DNA of 64,000 nt from Pandoraea nosoerga (GCF_902459585.1 NZ_CABPSC010000001.1:496001-560000); one strand, 5' to 3'; positions 8,768 to 17,620 are shown, counted from the stretch's first letter. The notes: generated from the sequence alone by a model not told the origin. Made by a program: numbers and translations.

Positions 8768-9756
8768 TGTCGGCAGAGCTTGCCGCCGGCACCTGGCAGC
8801 CCGCCACGGCGGGCCTGCTCAACCTCGCGTTGGCGCTCGCATTCGGCGTGCTGCTCCTGCGCAGCCCGCACGCGGTGCGCAGCGGCCTGACCCGGCGTGT
8901 GCTGCCCGGCTTCGCCGCCGGCCTCGCGGTGCTCGCCTGGATGGCCTACGTACTCGCGAGCACCGAGGCCATGACCGGCGGCGACTGGGAGAGCACGGAC
9001 GCGATGCTCGGCGACGTGTGGCGGGTGCTCACGCGCTCGTACTTCGGCCGGATGCAGTGGGTCGCCGGGCTCGGTGCGCTGCTGCTCTGTGCGGGCGCCT
9101 GGGCCTGGTACGACGCCCGGCGCAGGCTTCTTGCCTCGCCGCCCATCGCCGACGATCCGCGCGACCGGCACCATCGCCGCGAGCACCGGCAGGAGCGTCA
9201 CGCGCGCATGGTGTACGCGGCCGGCGCCGTGGTGCTCGCCCTCGCGCGCGCCGGCACGGGCCATGCGGCAGACGCTGCCATGCCGTGGCTGGCCATCGGC
9301 ATTCACTCGCTGCACGTAGCGGCAGCGGCGTCGTGGACGGGCGCGTTGCTCGTCGCCGGATGCGTGATACCGGGCTGGCGGCATTGGCCGGTCGGCGCGC
9401 GGGCGGCCTATGGCGAACGTCTGTCGTCGATCGCGACGCTCGCCATGTTCGTCGCCCTCGTGACCGGCGGCTTCAACGCATGGCGCACGCTCGGCGAAAC
9501 GCCGTCGCTGTGGTTCGCCACGCCGAACGCGCCGTATGTTTCATGGCTGGGGACAAAGCTGTTGCTGGTCGCGTGCGCCGCCATGCTGGGGGCGTGGAAC
9601 CGCTGGCGCCTGCTGCCGCGCCTGGCGCTCGATGCCGGCGAGAAGCCCCTCGACACGTCGGCCTTCGCACGCGTGGTGGGCGTCGAGGCGTTGGTACTCG
9701 TGATGGTGATGAGCCTGGCCGCCAAGCTCGGCACGACCCTGCCGCCCGGCGTCTGA
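8767..9756 (+). CDS. copD: CopD-type copper transport membrane protein
   Basis: 329 residues, polytopic with about eight hydrophobic segments, starting in the last base of the copC stop (TGATG). The C-terminal half has the CopD-domain pattern HSLHVAAAASWTGALLVAG and later TLAMFVALVTGGFNAW, with conserved His in membrane segments. A cytoplasmic or periplasmic loop is unusually His/Arg-rich (DDPRDRHHRREHRQERHAR, near 125-145) and might bind metal. CopD works with CopC in copper uptake. Four bases after its end lies the Ada box of the next operon. Confidence 0.88.
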   Translation: MSAELAAGTWQPATAGLLNLALALAFGVLLLRSPHAVRSGLTRRVLPGFAAGLAVLAWMAYVLASTEAMTGGDWESTDAMLGDVWRVLTRSYFGRMQWVAGLGALLLCAGAWAWYDARRRLLASPPIADDPRDRHHRREHRQERHARMVYAAGAVVLALARAGTGHAADAAMPWLAIGIHSLHVAAAASWTGALLVAGCVIPGWRHWPVGARAAYGERLSSIATLAMFVALVTGGFNAWRTLGETPSLWFATPNAPYVSWLGTKLLLVACAAMLGAWNRWRLLPRLALDAGEKPLDTSAFARVVGVEALVLVMVMSLAAKLGTTLPPGV

Positions 9757-9759
9757 CCG

Positions 9760-9809
9760 AATTCGACAGCAAGAAACGGAGCGCACCCGCGAGCGCGACT
9801 CCCTACACT
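9760..9809 (+). promoter_or_regulatory. Ada box and ada promoter
   Basis: AAT (9760-9762), six bases, GCAA (9769-9772): the Ada-box pattern known from E. coli. A -10 element TACACT is at 9804-9809, while the expected -35 position is poor, as in Ada-activated promoters. The box-to--10 distance is about 31 bp. Methylated Ada would therefore activate its own operon. Confidence 0.6.
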
Positions 9810-9844
9810 GAAGGCAAGTGATCAGTCCACGGGAGACCCTCGCA

Positions 9845-11047
9845 ATGCATGCCAATCCAATGACCGCCAAACGCCCGTCCCGCGCCGGCCGCAGCGCCGG
9901 CGCCCCGCCCGCGCGCCGCGCGCCGGCCGACGATCGCGCGGCGCACTCGCGCTACGCGAGCGATGACGCCCGCTGGGCGGCCATCGTCGCGCGCGACAAG
10001 CAGGCCGACGGCGAATTCTTCTATTCCGTGCGCACGACCGGCGTGTACTGCCGCCCGTCGTGCGGTGCGCGTCTGGCGCGGCGCGAAAACGTCGCGTTCC
10101 ATGCCGATGCGGCCGCCGCCGAGCGCGCCGGCTTTCGCCCGTGCAAGCGCTGCAGGCCCGATCAGGACACGCTCGACGCGCGCCACGCCGCGCTCGTCAC
10201 GGCGGCGTGCCGGCGCATCGAGACGGCCGACGAGCCGCCGCGTCTGCAAGCGCTGGCAGCCGAAGCCGGCCTGAGCCCGCACTATTTTCACCGGCTGTTT
10301 CGCGCAGTGACCGGCGTCACGCCGCGGGCCTATGCGAACGGGCGCCGCGCGCAACGCGTGCGCGAGACGTTGCCCGCCGCGCAGAGCGTGACGTCGGCGT
10401 TCTACGACGCCGGCTTCAATTCCAACGGCCGCTTCTACGCCAACGCCGACGCCGTGCTCGGCATGAAGCCGGCGGCGTTCCGCGCAGGCGGCAGGGCCGA
10501 GTCGATCCGCTTTGCGGTCGCGCAGTGTTCGCTCGGCGCGCTGCTGGTGGCGGCGACCTCGCGCGGGTTGTGCGCCATCGCGCTGGGCGACGATCCCGAC
10601 GCGCTCGTGCGCGACTTGCAGGATCGCTTTCCGAAGGCCGAGCTCGTCGGCGCGGACGCCGAATTCGAACGCTGGGTGGCGCAGGTGGTGGGCTTCGTCG
10701 AGTCGCCGCGCATCGGGTTGTCGTTGCCGCTCGACGTGCGCGGCACCGCGTTCCAGCAACGGGTCTGGGAAGCGCTGCGCGAAGTGCCCGCCGGACAGAC
10801 GGCAAGCTACGCGCAGATCGCCGGCCGGATCGGCGCACCGCGAGCGGTGCGAGCCGTCGCGCAGGCGTGCGCATCGAACCCGCTGGCGGTGGTGATCCCG
10901 TGCCACCGCATCGTTCGCAACGACGGGGCGTTGTCCGGCTATCGCTGGGGCGTCGAGCGCAAGCGTGCGCTGCTCTCGCAGGAGCGCCTCGAGGCGCACG
11001 ACGGACAACCGGCGCAGCCACGCGCGCACGGCGAGGAGAAATCGTGA
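9845..11047 (+). CDS. ada: Ada: methyl-phosphotriester and O6-methylguanine repair protein/activator
   Basis: 400 residues from the ATG at 9845, with GGGAG nine bases before. Three domains can be read: the Ada zinc domain with Cys69, Cys73, Cys100 and Cys103 (CRPSC, CKRC; Cys69 corresponds to the methyl acceptor Cys38 of E. coli); an AraC-type helix-turn-helix (about 115-212, SPHYFHRLF, VTSAFYDAGF); and the O6-alkylguanine methyltransferase domain with IPCHR (Cys353). Self-methylation converts Ada into an activator of repair genes. About 35 extra basic residues precede the zinc domain. It is the first gene of a three-gene repair operon with overlapping stops and starts. Confidence 0.96.
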   Translation: MHANPMTAKRPSRAGRSAGAPPARRAPADDRAAHSRYASDDARWAAIVARDKQADGEFFYSVRTTGVYCRPSCGARLARRENVAFHADAAAAERAGFRPCKRCRPDQDTLDARHAALVTAACRRIETADEPPRLQALAAEAGLSPHYFHRLFRAVTGVTPRAYANGRRAQRVRETLPAAQSVTSAFYDAGFNSNGRFYANADAVLGMKPAAFRAGGRAESIRFAVAQCSLGALLVAATSRGLCAIALGDDPDALVRDLQDRFPKAELVGADAEFERWVAQVVGFVESPRIGLSLPLDVRGTAFQQRVWEALREVPAGQTASYAQIAGRIGAPRAVRAVAQACASNPLAVVIPCHRIVRNDGALSGYRWGVERKRALLSQERLEAHDGQPAQPRAHGEEKS

Positions 11048-11778
11048 GCGATCGCGTGCACAAGCTCGACTGGGCTGCGCTCGAAGACGCGTTGAACGGC
11101 TTCGGCGCGGCGCGCATTCCCGCGTTGCTCGATGCGCACGAGTGCGCATCGCTGCGCGAGATGTACGGCGAGACGGTGCACGGGCGCACCGGCGCGGCGC
11201 CGGCCTCGCCGCGATTTCGCAGCCGCATCGTGATGGCGCGCCACGGCTTCGGGCGGGGCGAGTATCAGTATTTCGCGTATCCGCTGCCGCCGCTCGTGGC
11301 CGAACTGCGCGAAGCGTTCTATGCGCCGTTGCGCCAGATCGCCCATCGCTGGCACAAGGCGATGGGCATCGACGCGCGCTACCCGCCCACGCATCGCGCC
11401 TATCTCGCGCAATGCCACGCCGCGGGGCAACGCCGTCCCACGCCACTGCTGCTGCGCTACGGCCCCGGCGACTACAATTGTCTGCACCAGGACCTCTACG
11501 GGGATCACGTCTTCCCGTTGCAGGTGGCCGTCCTGCTCTCGCAGCCCGGCGAGGATTTCACCGGCGGCGAATTCGTTCTCACCGAGCAGCGTCCGCGCAT
11601 GCAGTCGCGCGCCGAGGTGGTGCCGCTCGCGCGCGGCGACGCCGTGGTGTTCGCCGTGCATCATCGCCCGGTCAACGGCACGCGGGGCGCGTATCGCGTC
11701 AACATGCGGCACGGTGTGAGCCGCGTGCGCAGCGGCCATCGGCACACGCTCGGCGTGATCCTGCACGACGCCACATGA
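11044..11778 (+). CDS. 2OG-Fe(II) oxygenase, repair-operon member
   Basis: 244 residues from a GTG overlapping the ada stop (GTGA). Double-stranded beta-helix dioxygenase: the iron motif starts with His-x-Asp in CLHQDLYG, and the distal His is in AVHHRPVNG, followed by RVNMRHGVSR carrying the likely 2-oxoglutarate-binding Arg. The central LQVAVLLSQPGEDFTGGEFVLTE is typical of the COG3826 group. It is not AlkB itself, which is the next gene and overlaps it by ATGA. Being locked between ada and alkB, it is probably induced by alkylation damage and may be a DNA, RNA or protein demethylase or hydroxylase; the substrate is unknown. Confidence 0.85.
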   Translation: MSDRVHKLDWAALEDALNGFGAARIPALLDAHECASLREMYGETVHGRTGAAPASPRFRSRIVMARHGFGRGEYQYFAYPLPPLVAELREAFYAPLRQIAHRWHKAMGIDARYPPTHRAYLAQCHAAGQRRPTPLLLRYGPGDYNCLHQDLYGDHVFPLQVAVLLSQPGEDFTGGEFVLTEQRPRMQSRAEVVPLARGDAVVFAVHHRPVNGTRGAYRVNMRHGVSRVRSGHRHTLGVILHDAT

Positions 11779-12434
11779 CGCCGGACCTCTTCAGCCATGC
11801 ACCCGACGACTCGGCCCGTGGCGGCCCGAACGCCGATACGCTCGGCCCGGGCGCATTCGTGCTGCGCGGCTTCGCGCTCGAACGGCTGGCCGCGTTGCAG
11901 GCCGACATCGACGCGGTGATTGCCCAGGCGCCGCTGCGCCACTGGCTGACGCCCGGCGGCAAGCGCATGTCGGTGGCGATGACCAATTGCGGCGACGTGG
12001 GCTGGATCAGCGACCGCATGGGCTATCGGTACGGCACGCACGATCCGCTGTCGAAGCAGCGGTGGCCGCGCATGCCGGCGTCTTTCGCGCGTCTGGCGCG
12101 CGACGCGGCGCAGGCGGCCGGCTATCCCGACTTTGCGCCGGATGCCTGCCTCATCAACCGCTACACGCTCGACGCCCGCCTCACGCTGCATCAGGATCGC
12201 GACGAACGCGAGCTCGGTGCGCCCATCGTGTCCGTCTCGCTGGGATTGCCGGCAATCTTCCTGTGGGGCGGATTGCAGCGTGGCGCACGCACGCGCAAAG
12301 TCCGGCTCGAGCCGGGCGACGTGGTGGTGTGGGGCGGCCAATCGCGGCTCGCTTATCACGGCATCGCGAGCGTCGAGGGCAGTTTCGACGCGAACGCCGT
12401 GCGCTTTAACCTGACGCTGCGCAAGGCGCGCTGA
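11775..12434 (+). CDS. alkB: AlkB DNA repair dioxygenase
   Basis: 219 residues, about the length of E. coli AlkB (216). The Fe(II) ligands are His139, Asp141 (LHQDRDE) and His195 (YHGI); the 2-oxoglutarate Arg is Arg210 in RFNLTLRKAR. LINRY and SLGLPAIFLWGG are the AlkB substrate-binding and core motifs. It oxidatively removes methyl groups from 1-methyladenine and 3-methylcytosine. Its ATG overlaps the previous stop, so translation is coupled through the whole ada operon. Downstream lie two minisatellite-like arrays before the convergent epimerase gene. Confidence 0.95.
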   Translation: MTPDLFSHAPDDSARGGPNADTLGPGAFVLRGFALERLAALQADIDAVIAQAPLRHWLTPGGKRMSVAMTNCGDVGWISDRMGYRYGTHDPLSKQRWPRMPASFARLARDAAQAAGYPDFAPDACLINRYTLDARLTLHQDRDERELGAPIVSVSLGLPAIFLWGGLQRGARTRKVRLEPGDVVVWGGQSRLAYHGIASVEGSFDANAVRFNLTLRKAR

Positions 12435-12448
12435 CCGGACGCCGACGG

Positions 12449-12478
12449 CACCACATCGCACCACATCGCACCCCATCG
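12449..12478 (+). repeat. 10-bp tandem repeat, three copies
   Basis: CACCACATCG at 12449-12458 and 12459-12468, CACCCCATCG at 12469-12478. It abuts a second array directly. Confidence 0.85.
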
Positions 12479-12511
12479 GCAACACACTGGCAACACACTG
12501 GCAACACACCG
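12479..12511 (+). repeat. 11-bp tandem repeat, three copies
   Basis: GCAACACACTG at 12479-12489 and 12490-12500, GCAACACACCG at 12501-12511, followed by a partial GCAAC. It lies in the space between convergent alkB and the epimerase gene. Confidence 0.85.
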
Positions 12512-12572
12512 GCAACGCGCGCGCGCAGTGCGAGCGCCGGGGGGGGCGGCTGGCGGAGCGTTGCGCCGTCGC

Positions 12573-13193
12573 TCAGTACCCGACCGTGAAGCGCGAGCGC
12601 GGATGCTGGTTCTTCTCGAGCTCGTCGACAAGCGCGATGGCGTAGTCCTCCATCGAGATCCAGCTCTTGCCGTTGGCGTCCACGAGCAGCCCATCGCCGC
12701 CAAGGCGGAACTTGCCCGTGCGCTCGCCCGGCTCGAACAGCGCGGACGGCGAGAGGAACGTCCAGTTCAGCGGCGAATCGGCCGGCTCGGCGCGCAACAC
12801 CTGCAGGAACTCGCGGCCTGCGCCGGCCTCGGCCTTGTACGCCTGCGGGAATTCCGGCGTATCGATGAGCGCCTTGCCCGGCGCGACTTCGAGACTGCCG
12901 GCGCCGCCCACGACCAGCAGACGCGGCACGCCCGCGCGTTTGACCGCGTCGATGAGTCTGGCGGCATCGACCGACACGAAACGGCCGGCGCTGATCACGG
13001 CATCGTGGCCGGCGAGCAGCGGGGCGAGCGAGGCCGGCTCGGCGGCGTCGCCCTTGAGCACGGTCAAGCCCTTCTCGGCCTCGACGCGCTCCGGATTGCG
13101 CGCAATGCCCGTGACCGTGTGGCCGCGCGAGAGCAATTCTTCTGCGACACGCGTACCGACGCGGCCGGTGATACCAATCAAGGCAACTTTCAT
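12573..13193 (-). CDS. NAD(P)H-binding epimerase-like protein
   Basis: 206 residues from the ATG at 13193 (AGGAG upstream). Atypical short-chain dehydrogenase of the NmrA/YwnB type: Rossmann motif GITGRVGTRVAEELL near the start, then VLKGDAAEP and a second-domain LNWTFLSPSALFEPGERTGKFRLGGDGLL. The short length and lack of a YxxxK motif suggest a nucleotide-sensing or quinone/flavin reductase role rather than sugar epimerisation. It follows the DsbA-like gene by 79 bases on the same strand, and both face a divergent LysR regulator that may control them. Confidence 0.85.
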   Translation of the reverse strand: MKVALIGITGRVGTRVAEELLSRGHTVTGIARNPERVEAEKGLTVLKGDAAEPASLAPLLAGHDAVISAGRFVSVDAARLIDAVKRAGVPRLLVVGGAGSLEVAPGKALIDTPEFPQAYKAEAGAGREFLQVLRAEPADSPLNWTFLSPSALFEPGERTGKFRLGGDGLLVDANGKSWISMEDYAIALVDELEKNQHPRSRFTVGY

Positions 13194-13272
13194 CAGGACT
13201 CTCCTGGGAGCGAGGGGGGGAAATTCGATTCGCGGTTCGGTGTGGGGACGAGACGCAATGCCGACGCCCCGC

Positions 13273-14013
13273 TCAGAGGGCGCAGCCTTGGGGGCCGCAC
13301 TGCGGCAGCGGCGCGGCGTCGCCATCGCCGGATGCCGCCCGTGCCTCCTTTGCCGCCCGTGCCGCCTGTGCCTTGAGCACCCGCTCGCGCAATGCGTCGC
13401 GCCAGGCGTCGGGCCGACCGAAATAGCGGCCCGGCTCCAGCCGCTCGAGCCGGCCATCGACTTCCAGCGCGAACGTCGGAAAGCCGCTGCCGCCCGCGCG
13501 AGCAAGCCAGGCACGGCTGTCGCGAAAGTGCAGCATGAGGGCGTGGGCGTCCTGCGCATCGAACGCCTTCGCGAACGCGTCTCGCGCCAGGCCGAGCTGC
13601 GCCGCGAGCTCGACAAGCACGTCGCGATCGGCGATGCGCCGGCCCTCGACGTAATGGGCCTGCTGCTCGGCGGCGAGCATGTCGAGGCCGCGTCCGCCCA
13701 GGGCTTCGGCGGCGAGCACCGCAGCGATGGGCGGCGCCGAATCGAAGACGGCCGTGGTGTCGCGCAGCAGCCCTTCGAAGTAGGCCTCGCCGAACGGCTG
13801 ACCGGTCAGCGAAGCGATGCGATGATCGTGCGGCATCACGTAATTGCGCAGTTGCGGCGTGACGCGCTGCACGTTGGGCCCGGCCATCATGCCGCCGCCG
13901 TGAAAGACCATGTCCAGCCCCGCCACGTCTCGCGAGGCCTTGACCAGCGGCGCCGCGGCGTAGCACCACCCGCACAGCGGGTCGGCGATGTAATGCAATC
14001 GTGCTTGCGTCAT
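13273..14013 (-). CDS. DsbA-family (FrnE-like) thioredoxin-fold protein
   Basis: 246 residues with no signal peptide, so cytoplasmic. The redox motif is CGWC (Cys14-Cys17) after LHYIADPL; the thioredoxin fold is split by an alpha-helical insert and closes with a cis-Pro strand SGFPTFALEVDGR. The C-terminus has an extra CGPQGC pair that could be a second redox or metal site. Relatives include FrnE and 2-hydroxychromene isomerase-like DsbA proteins acting in oxidative stress or isomerisation. It is divergent from the LysR gene, with 124 bases between them. Confidence 0.85.
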   Translation of the reverse strand: MTQARLHYIADPLCGWCYAAAPLVKASRDVAGLDMVFHGGGMMAGPNVQRVTPQLRNYVMPHDHRIASLTGQPFGEAYFEGLLRDTTAVFDSAPPIAAVLAAEALGGRGLDMLAAEQQAHYVEGRRIADRDVLVELAAQLGLARDAFAKAFDAQDAHALMLHFRDSRAWLARAGGSGFPTFALEVDGRLERLEPGRYFGRPDAWRDALRERVLKAQAARAAKEARAASGDGDAAPLPQCGPQGCAL

Positions 14014-14137
14014 TTGTGTGTCCCGTGCAATGCCGGCGTCGATACGCGGCGCGTTTCATACCTGCCATCGTAGTCGCGCCGATCGCTCCAAAAAAGCCCA
14101 TAATGACGATCACTTTGTTGCATCGTTCGAGCAAATC

Positions 14138-15067
14138 ATGGACCGTCTGACTGCCATGCGCGTCTTTACCGAAGTGGCCGATCGCGGCTCGCTGACGGCC
14201 GCGGCGCAGCGGCTCGACATGTCGCGCGCCATGGTGTCGCGCTATCTGGCGGAACTCGAAGCCTGGCTCGGCACGCGGCTGCTGCATCGCACGACGCGCG
14301 CGGTGAGCCTGACCGACGCCGGCAACGACGCCCTGCCCCGGTGCCGCGAGATGCTCGGCATCGCCGACGATCTGGCCTGCGCGTCGCACGCCGACAGCGC
14401 GCCGCGCGGCCTGTTGCGCGTGGCCTGCAGCACTTCGCTCGCGCAGGCGTTTCTGGCGGCCGCGGTCGCGCGTTTCATCGACAGACATCCGGGCGTGGCG
14501 ATCGATCTCGTGGTGGCCGATCGCACGGTGGACCTCGTCGACGAACGCATCGACCTCGCGATACGCGTGACGACCGAGCCGTCGCCGGGCCTCATTGCCC
14601 GCCGGCTCGCGACGTGCCGCTCGGTGGTATGCGCCGCGCCCTCGTATCTGCAGCGGCACGGCACGCCGCAACGCGCCGAGGACCTCGCGCTGCACAACTG
14701 TCTGACATACGCGTACTTCAGCAAGAGCCTCTGGCAGTTCACGCACGCCGGGGCGCCGCTCGGTGTGCCGGTGGACGGCAATTTCTCCGCGAACGAAGCC
14801 AACGTCGTGCTCGCGGCCACGCTCGCGGGCGCGGGCATCGCCATGCAGCCGGTGTACTCCGCGCTGCCGCATCTGCGCGCCGGCACGCTGCGTGCGCTGT
14901 TGCCGGACTACGTGCCGCGCGACATGACCGCCTACGGCGTCTACATCTCGCGCAAGCAAATGCCGAGCGCATTGCGCGCGCTGCTCGACGATCTGGCCGA
15001 GCAGTTCCGCACCGAGCTGTTCGAGGACTCCGGCTACGCGGGCGCGCACGCCCCGCCATCCGCCTGA
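14138..15067 (+). CDS. LysR-family transcriptional regulator
   Basis: 309 residues from the ATG at 14138, which gives the standard MDRLTAMRVF opening. The winged helix-turn-helix covers about 1-60 (GSLTAAAQRLDMSRAMVSRYLAELE), followed by a periplasmic-binding-like effector domain (GLLRVACSTSLAQAFL, DLVDERIDLAIRV). It is of the CrgA/DsdC-like group that often controls oxidoreductases. Orientation away from the DsbA-like and epimerase genes suggests it regulates them and itself from the 14014-14137 region, where TTGC-N9-GCAA (14118-14134) is the only weak symmetric site I see. Confidence 0.92.
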   Translation: MDRLTAMRVFTEVADRGSLTAAAQRLDMSRAMVSRYLAELEAWLGTRLLHRTTRAVSLTDAGNDALPRCREMLGIADDLACASHADSAPRGLLRVACSTSLAQAFLAAAVARFIDRHPGVAIDLVVADRTVDLVDERIDLAIRVTTEPSPGLIARRLATCRSVVCAAPSYLQRHGTPQRAEDLALHNCLTYAYFSKSLWQFTHAGAPLGVPVDGNFSANEANVVLAATLAGAGIAMQPVYSALPHLRAGTLRALLPDYVPRDMTAYGVYISRKQMPSALRALLDDLAEQFRTELFEDSGYAGAHAPPSA

Positions 15068-15255
15068 CGCGGCGCCGCCGCCACCGCCTCTCCCCTGCCG
15101 GGTTTCGCACCGCGTGACGCCATCGCGGCGTCACCGAATTGTCACGATCCGCGCGTAAAAACGTCGTCTGCCTCGCCCGCCCGGGCAGGGTGACGCCGTC
15201 GCTCGCGGGTTACCTGTTGCCGTCCGGTCGCGGGCACGCCAGCGCCTCGGTGCCC

Positions 15256-15291
15256 GATCCAGCCGATCCAGCCGATCCACTCGATCCGACC
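15256..15291 (+). repeat. 9-bp tandem repeat, four copies
   Basis: GATCCAGCC twice (15256-15264, 15265-15273), then GATCCACTC and GATCCGACC to 15291. It lies 51 bp before the acid phosphatase start, in its leader or promoter region. Confidence 0.75.
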
Positions 15292-15342
15292 GCCCGACTG
15301 GCCTCACTCGATTGACTCGCCTGACTTGCCAACAAGGACATC

Positions 15343-17055
15343 ATGACCCACGACGCCAAATCCCGACCGAACGATCCCGCGCAACACCCCAGCGCCCAGG
15401 ACAACGATCCGACCGACCCGTCGCGCCGCCGCGTATTGCAGGGCCTGGCCGCCATCGGCGCGGCCGGCGCCGCCGGCGCCACGAGCGCGCTGTCCGGCTG
15501 CGCCGCGCAAGACCCCGGCGCACCGACGGCCGTCGCTGCCGGCGGCACGTTCGACGCCCAGCTCAAGGCCAACATCAAGACCGTGGTCGTGATCTATCTC
15601 GAGAACCGCAGCTTCAACAATCTGTTCGCCGATTTCCCCGGCGTGCAAGCGCCGCTCTCGAAGGTGCCCGCGTCCGTCTACACGCAGCTCGATCGCGACG
15701 GCAAGACGCCGATGTCGCTGCTGCCGCCCGTCTTCGACGGTCTGGTGCCGCGCGCGCAGACGATCGGCGGCAAGAAGTACCACATCACGGAAAAGGACCT
15801 CGCGCGTCAGCCGAACGCGCCGTACATGCTCAAGGACGCCGATGGCAAGCTACTGCCGGAGTCGGTCATCACGCGCGACCTGTGGCATCTGTTCTGGCAG
15901 AACCAGATGCAGATCAACGGCGGCGCCAACAACCAGTTCGCCGCGTGGGCGGACTCGGGCGGGCTCGTGATGGGCTACTACGGCGAAACCGCCAGAACGC
16001 TGGACCTGTACAAGATCGCACAGCAGTACACCCTGTGCGACAACTTCTTCATGGCGGCTTTCGGCGGCTCGTTCCTGAATCACCAGTTTCTGGTCTCGGC
16101 GCGCCCGCCGGTGTACCCGAATGCCGAACAGAGCCCGGCGAAGGACAAGATCGCGGTGCTCGCCGACGGCCCGCAAGGCACCCGCCTGGCCGTGGCGCCG
16201 GACTCGCCCGCCTCGGCCGCGGACGGCAAGCCCAGGTTCGTGCGCGACGGCGCCATCACGCCGGACGGCTTCGCCGTCAACACGATGATGCCGCCCTACC
16301 AGCCGTCGCCGATCAAGCCGGCCGCGTCGGGAGACCGGCATCTGGCCGATCCGTCCAACCCGGCGACGCTGCCGCCGCAGAACTACGCCACCATCGGCGA
16401 CCTGCTCTCGAACAAGGGCGTGTCGTGGGCCTGGTACGCCGGCGCGTGGCAATCGGCGCTCGATCACAAGGGCGGCGCGGACAGGCCGAACTTCCAGTAC
16501 CACCACCAGCCGTTCAACTATTTCGCGCAGTTCGCGCCGGGCACGGCGGCGCGCGAGCGACACCTGCGCGACGGCGGTGAGGGCGACAGCCCGATTTCCA
16601 ACAAATTCATCGCCGATGCGATCGCCGGCAAGCTGCCGGCCGTCACGTTCTACAAGCCGCAGGGCAACCTGAATCAGCACGCCGGCTATTCGGACGTGGC
16701 GTCGGGCGATCAGCACGTGGCCAACGTGCTCGCGCACCTGATGAAGTCGCCGCAGTGGCAGAACATGATGGTCGTGATCACGTATGACGAGAACGGCGGC
16801 TGGTGGGATCACGTGGCGCCGCCCAAGGGCGACCGCTGGGGACCGGGCTCGCGCGTTCCGGCGCTGGTCGTCTCGCCGTTCGCCAGGCGCGCCAACGTGG
16901 ACCATACGTTCTACGACACCACGTCGATCCTGCGCTTCATCACGCGTCTGTACGATCTGCCCACGCTCGAGGGCATCGCGCACCGCAACGCCGCGTTTGC
17001 GGCGCGCGGCGCCATGCCGCCCGGCGATCTGACGAAGTCGCTCGCGTTCGCGTAA
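15343..17055 (+). CDS. Tat-exported acid phosphatase/phosphoesterase lipoprotein (AcpA family)
   Basis: 570 residues. A twin-arginine motif SRRRVLQG (27-34) leads into a hydrophobic run ending in a lipobox ALSGC (Cys53), so this is a Tat-dependent lipoprotein. The phosphoesterase domain begins with VVVIYLENRSFNNLF, which carries the metal-binding Glu-Asn and nucleophile region of the AcpA/phospholipase C family, and later has TYDENGGWWDHVAPP with metal ligands, then PALVVSPFARR. It would hydrolyse phosphomonoesters or phospholipids at the cell surface. Phospholipase C cannot be excluded, but the length and the Tat-lipoprotein form fit acid phosphatase better. It stands alone and converges on the marR gene. 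Confidence 0.88.
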   Translation: MTHDAKSRPNDPAQHPSAQDNDPTDPSRRRVLQGLAAIGAAGAAGATSALSGCAAQDPGAPTAVAAGGTFDAQLKANIKTVVVIYLENRSFNNLFADFPGVQAPLSKVPASVYTQLDRDGKTPMSLLPPVFDGLVPRAQTIGGKKYHITEKDLARQPNAPYMLKDADGKLLPESVITRDLWHLFWQNQMQINGGANNQFAAWADSGGLVMGYYGETARTLDLYKIAQQYTLCDNFFMAAFGGSFLNHQFLVSARPPVYPNAEQSPAKDKIAVLADGPQGTRLAVAPDSPASAADGKPRFVRDGAITPDGFAVNTMMPPYQPSPIKPAASGDRHLADPSNPATLPPQNYATIGDLLSNKGVSWAWYAGAWQSALDHKGGADRPNFQYHHQPFNYFAQFAPGTAARERHLRDGGEGDSPISNKFIADAIAGKLPAVTFYKPQGNLNQHAGYSDVASGDQHVANVLAHLMKSPQWQNMMVVITYDENGGWWDHVAPPKGDRWGPGSRVPALVVSPFARRANVDHTFYDTTSILRFITRLYDLPTLEGIAHRNAAFAARGAMPPGDLTKSLAFA

Positions 17056-17128
17056 CGCCCCGGGCTTGGGCGCCCGGACAACATCGGCCGCAGGCAAGCC
17101 GCGTGAGATCTCCGAGGCCGCGCCGCCC

Positions 17129-17587
17129 TCAGTCCGCCTGTTCGTCCAGTTCGTCCGAGCGCAGCAGCAGCTTGTCGAGCAGGCGCTCGTAGACGCGCAT
17201 TTCGTCGTCGGTGAGCGCCTCGAACAGGCGGTCGTAGTGCGTGCGCGCCGCCGCGATCACCACGCGCCACACGCGTTCGCCCTCGGGCGTGAGCGTGACC
17301 TTGACCGCGCGGCCGTCGTGCTCGTCGGGGCTGCGGCGCACGAGGCCGCGCGACACCAGCCCGTCGGCGCCGCGGCTCGCCTGGCTCTTGTCGAGATTCG
17401 CGCGGCGCGCGAGCTCCGAGTTGGACAAGGCCCCCGCCGTCCCCACGGCCGCCAATACGCGCGATTCCGCCAGACTCAGCTGCGCGCCCTGCGCATACGA
17501 CTGCGCAATGCGCTTGTCGTGCTGCTTCATCAGGCGGTGCATCTTGTAAGTCAGGAACTGATCGAGGGTCTTGTGGGCTGGCCGCAT
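17129..17587 (-). CDS. MarR-family regulator
   Basis: 152 residues. Winged helix-turn-helix with LSLAESRVLAAVGTAGALSNSELARRANLDKSQASRGADGLVSRGLV and the wing RSPDEHDGRAVKVTLTPEGE, the RxDxRx pattern typical of MarR. It lies divergently from the FAD hydroxylase gene, and the region between them contains two copies of one operator, one in each orientation. It therefore very likely represses itself and the hydroxylase operon until an aromatic ligand binds. The ribosome site is weak (AGGGG, 11 bases upstream). Confidence 0.92.
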   Translation of the reverse strand: MRPAHKTLDQFLTYKMHRLMKQHDKRIAQSYAQGAQLSLAESRVLAAVGTAGALSNSELARRANLDKSQASRGADGLVSRGLVRRSPDEHDGRAVKVTLTPEGERVWRVVIAAARTHYDRLFEALTDDEMRVYERLLDKLLLRSDELDEQAD

Positions 17588-17620
17588 TTCAGTGTTTTCC
17601 CCTAGGCGAAATGGGTCGTG

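Noticed and set aside
9803-11446. 547-codon minus-strand frame opposite ada and the oxygenase
   Set aside because: Arg-rich shadow of two well-supported genes.
15131-15165. Possible Pho box (TTGTCACG) before the acid phosphatase gene
   Set aside because: Only one half-site resembles CTGTCAT; no second repeat at the 11-bp period.
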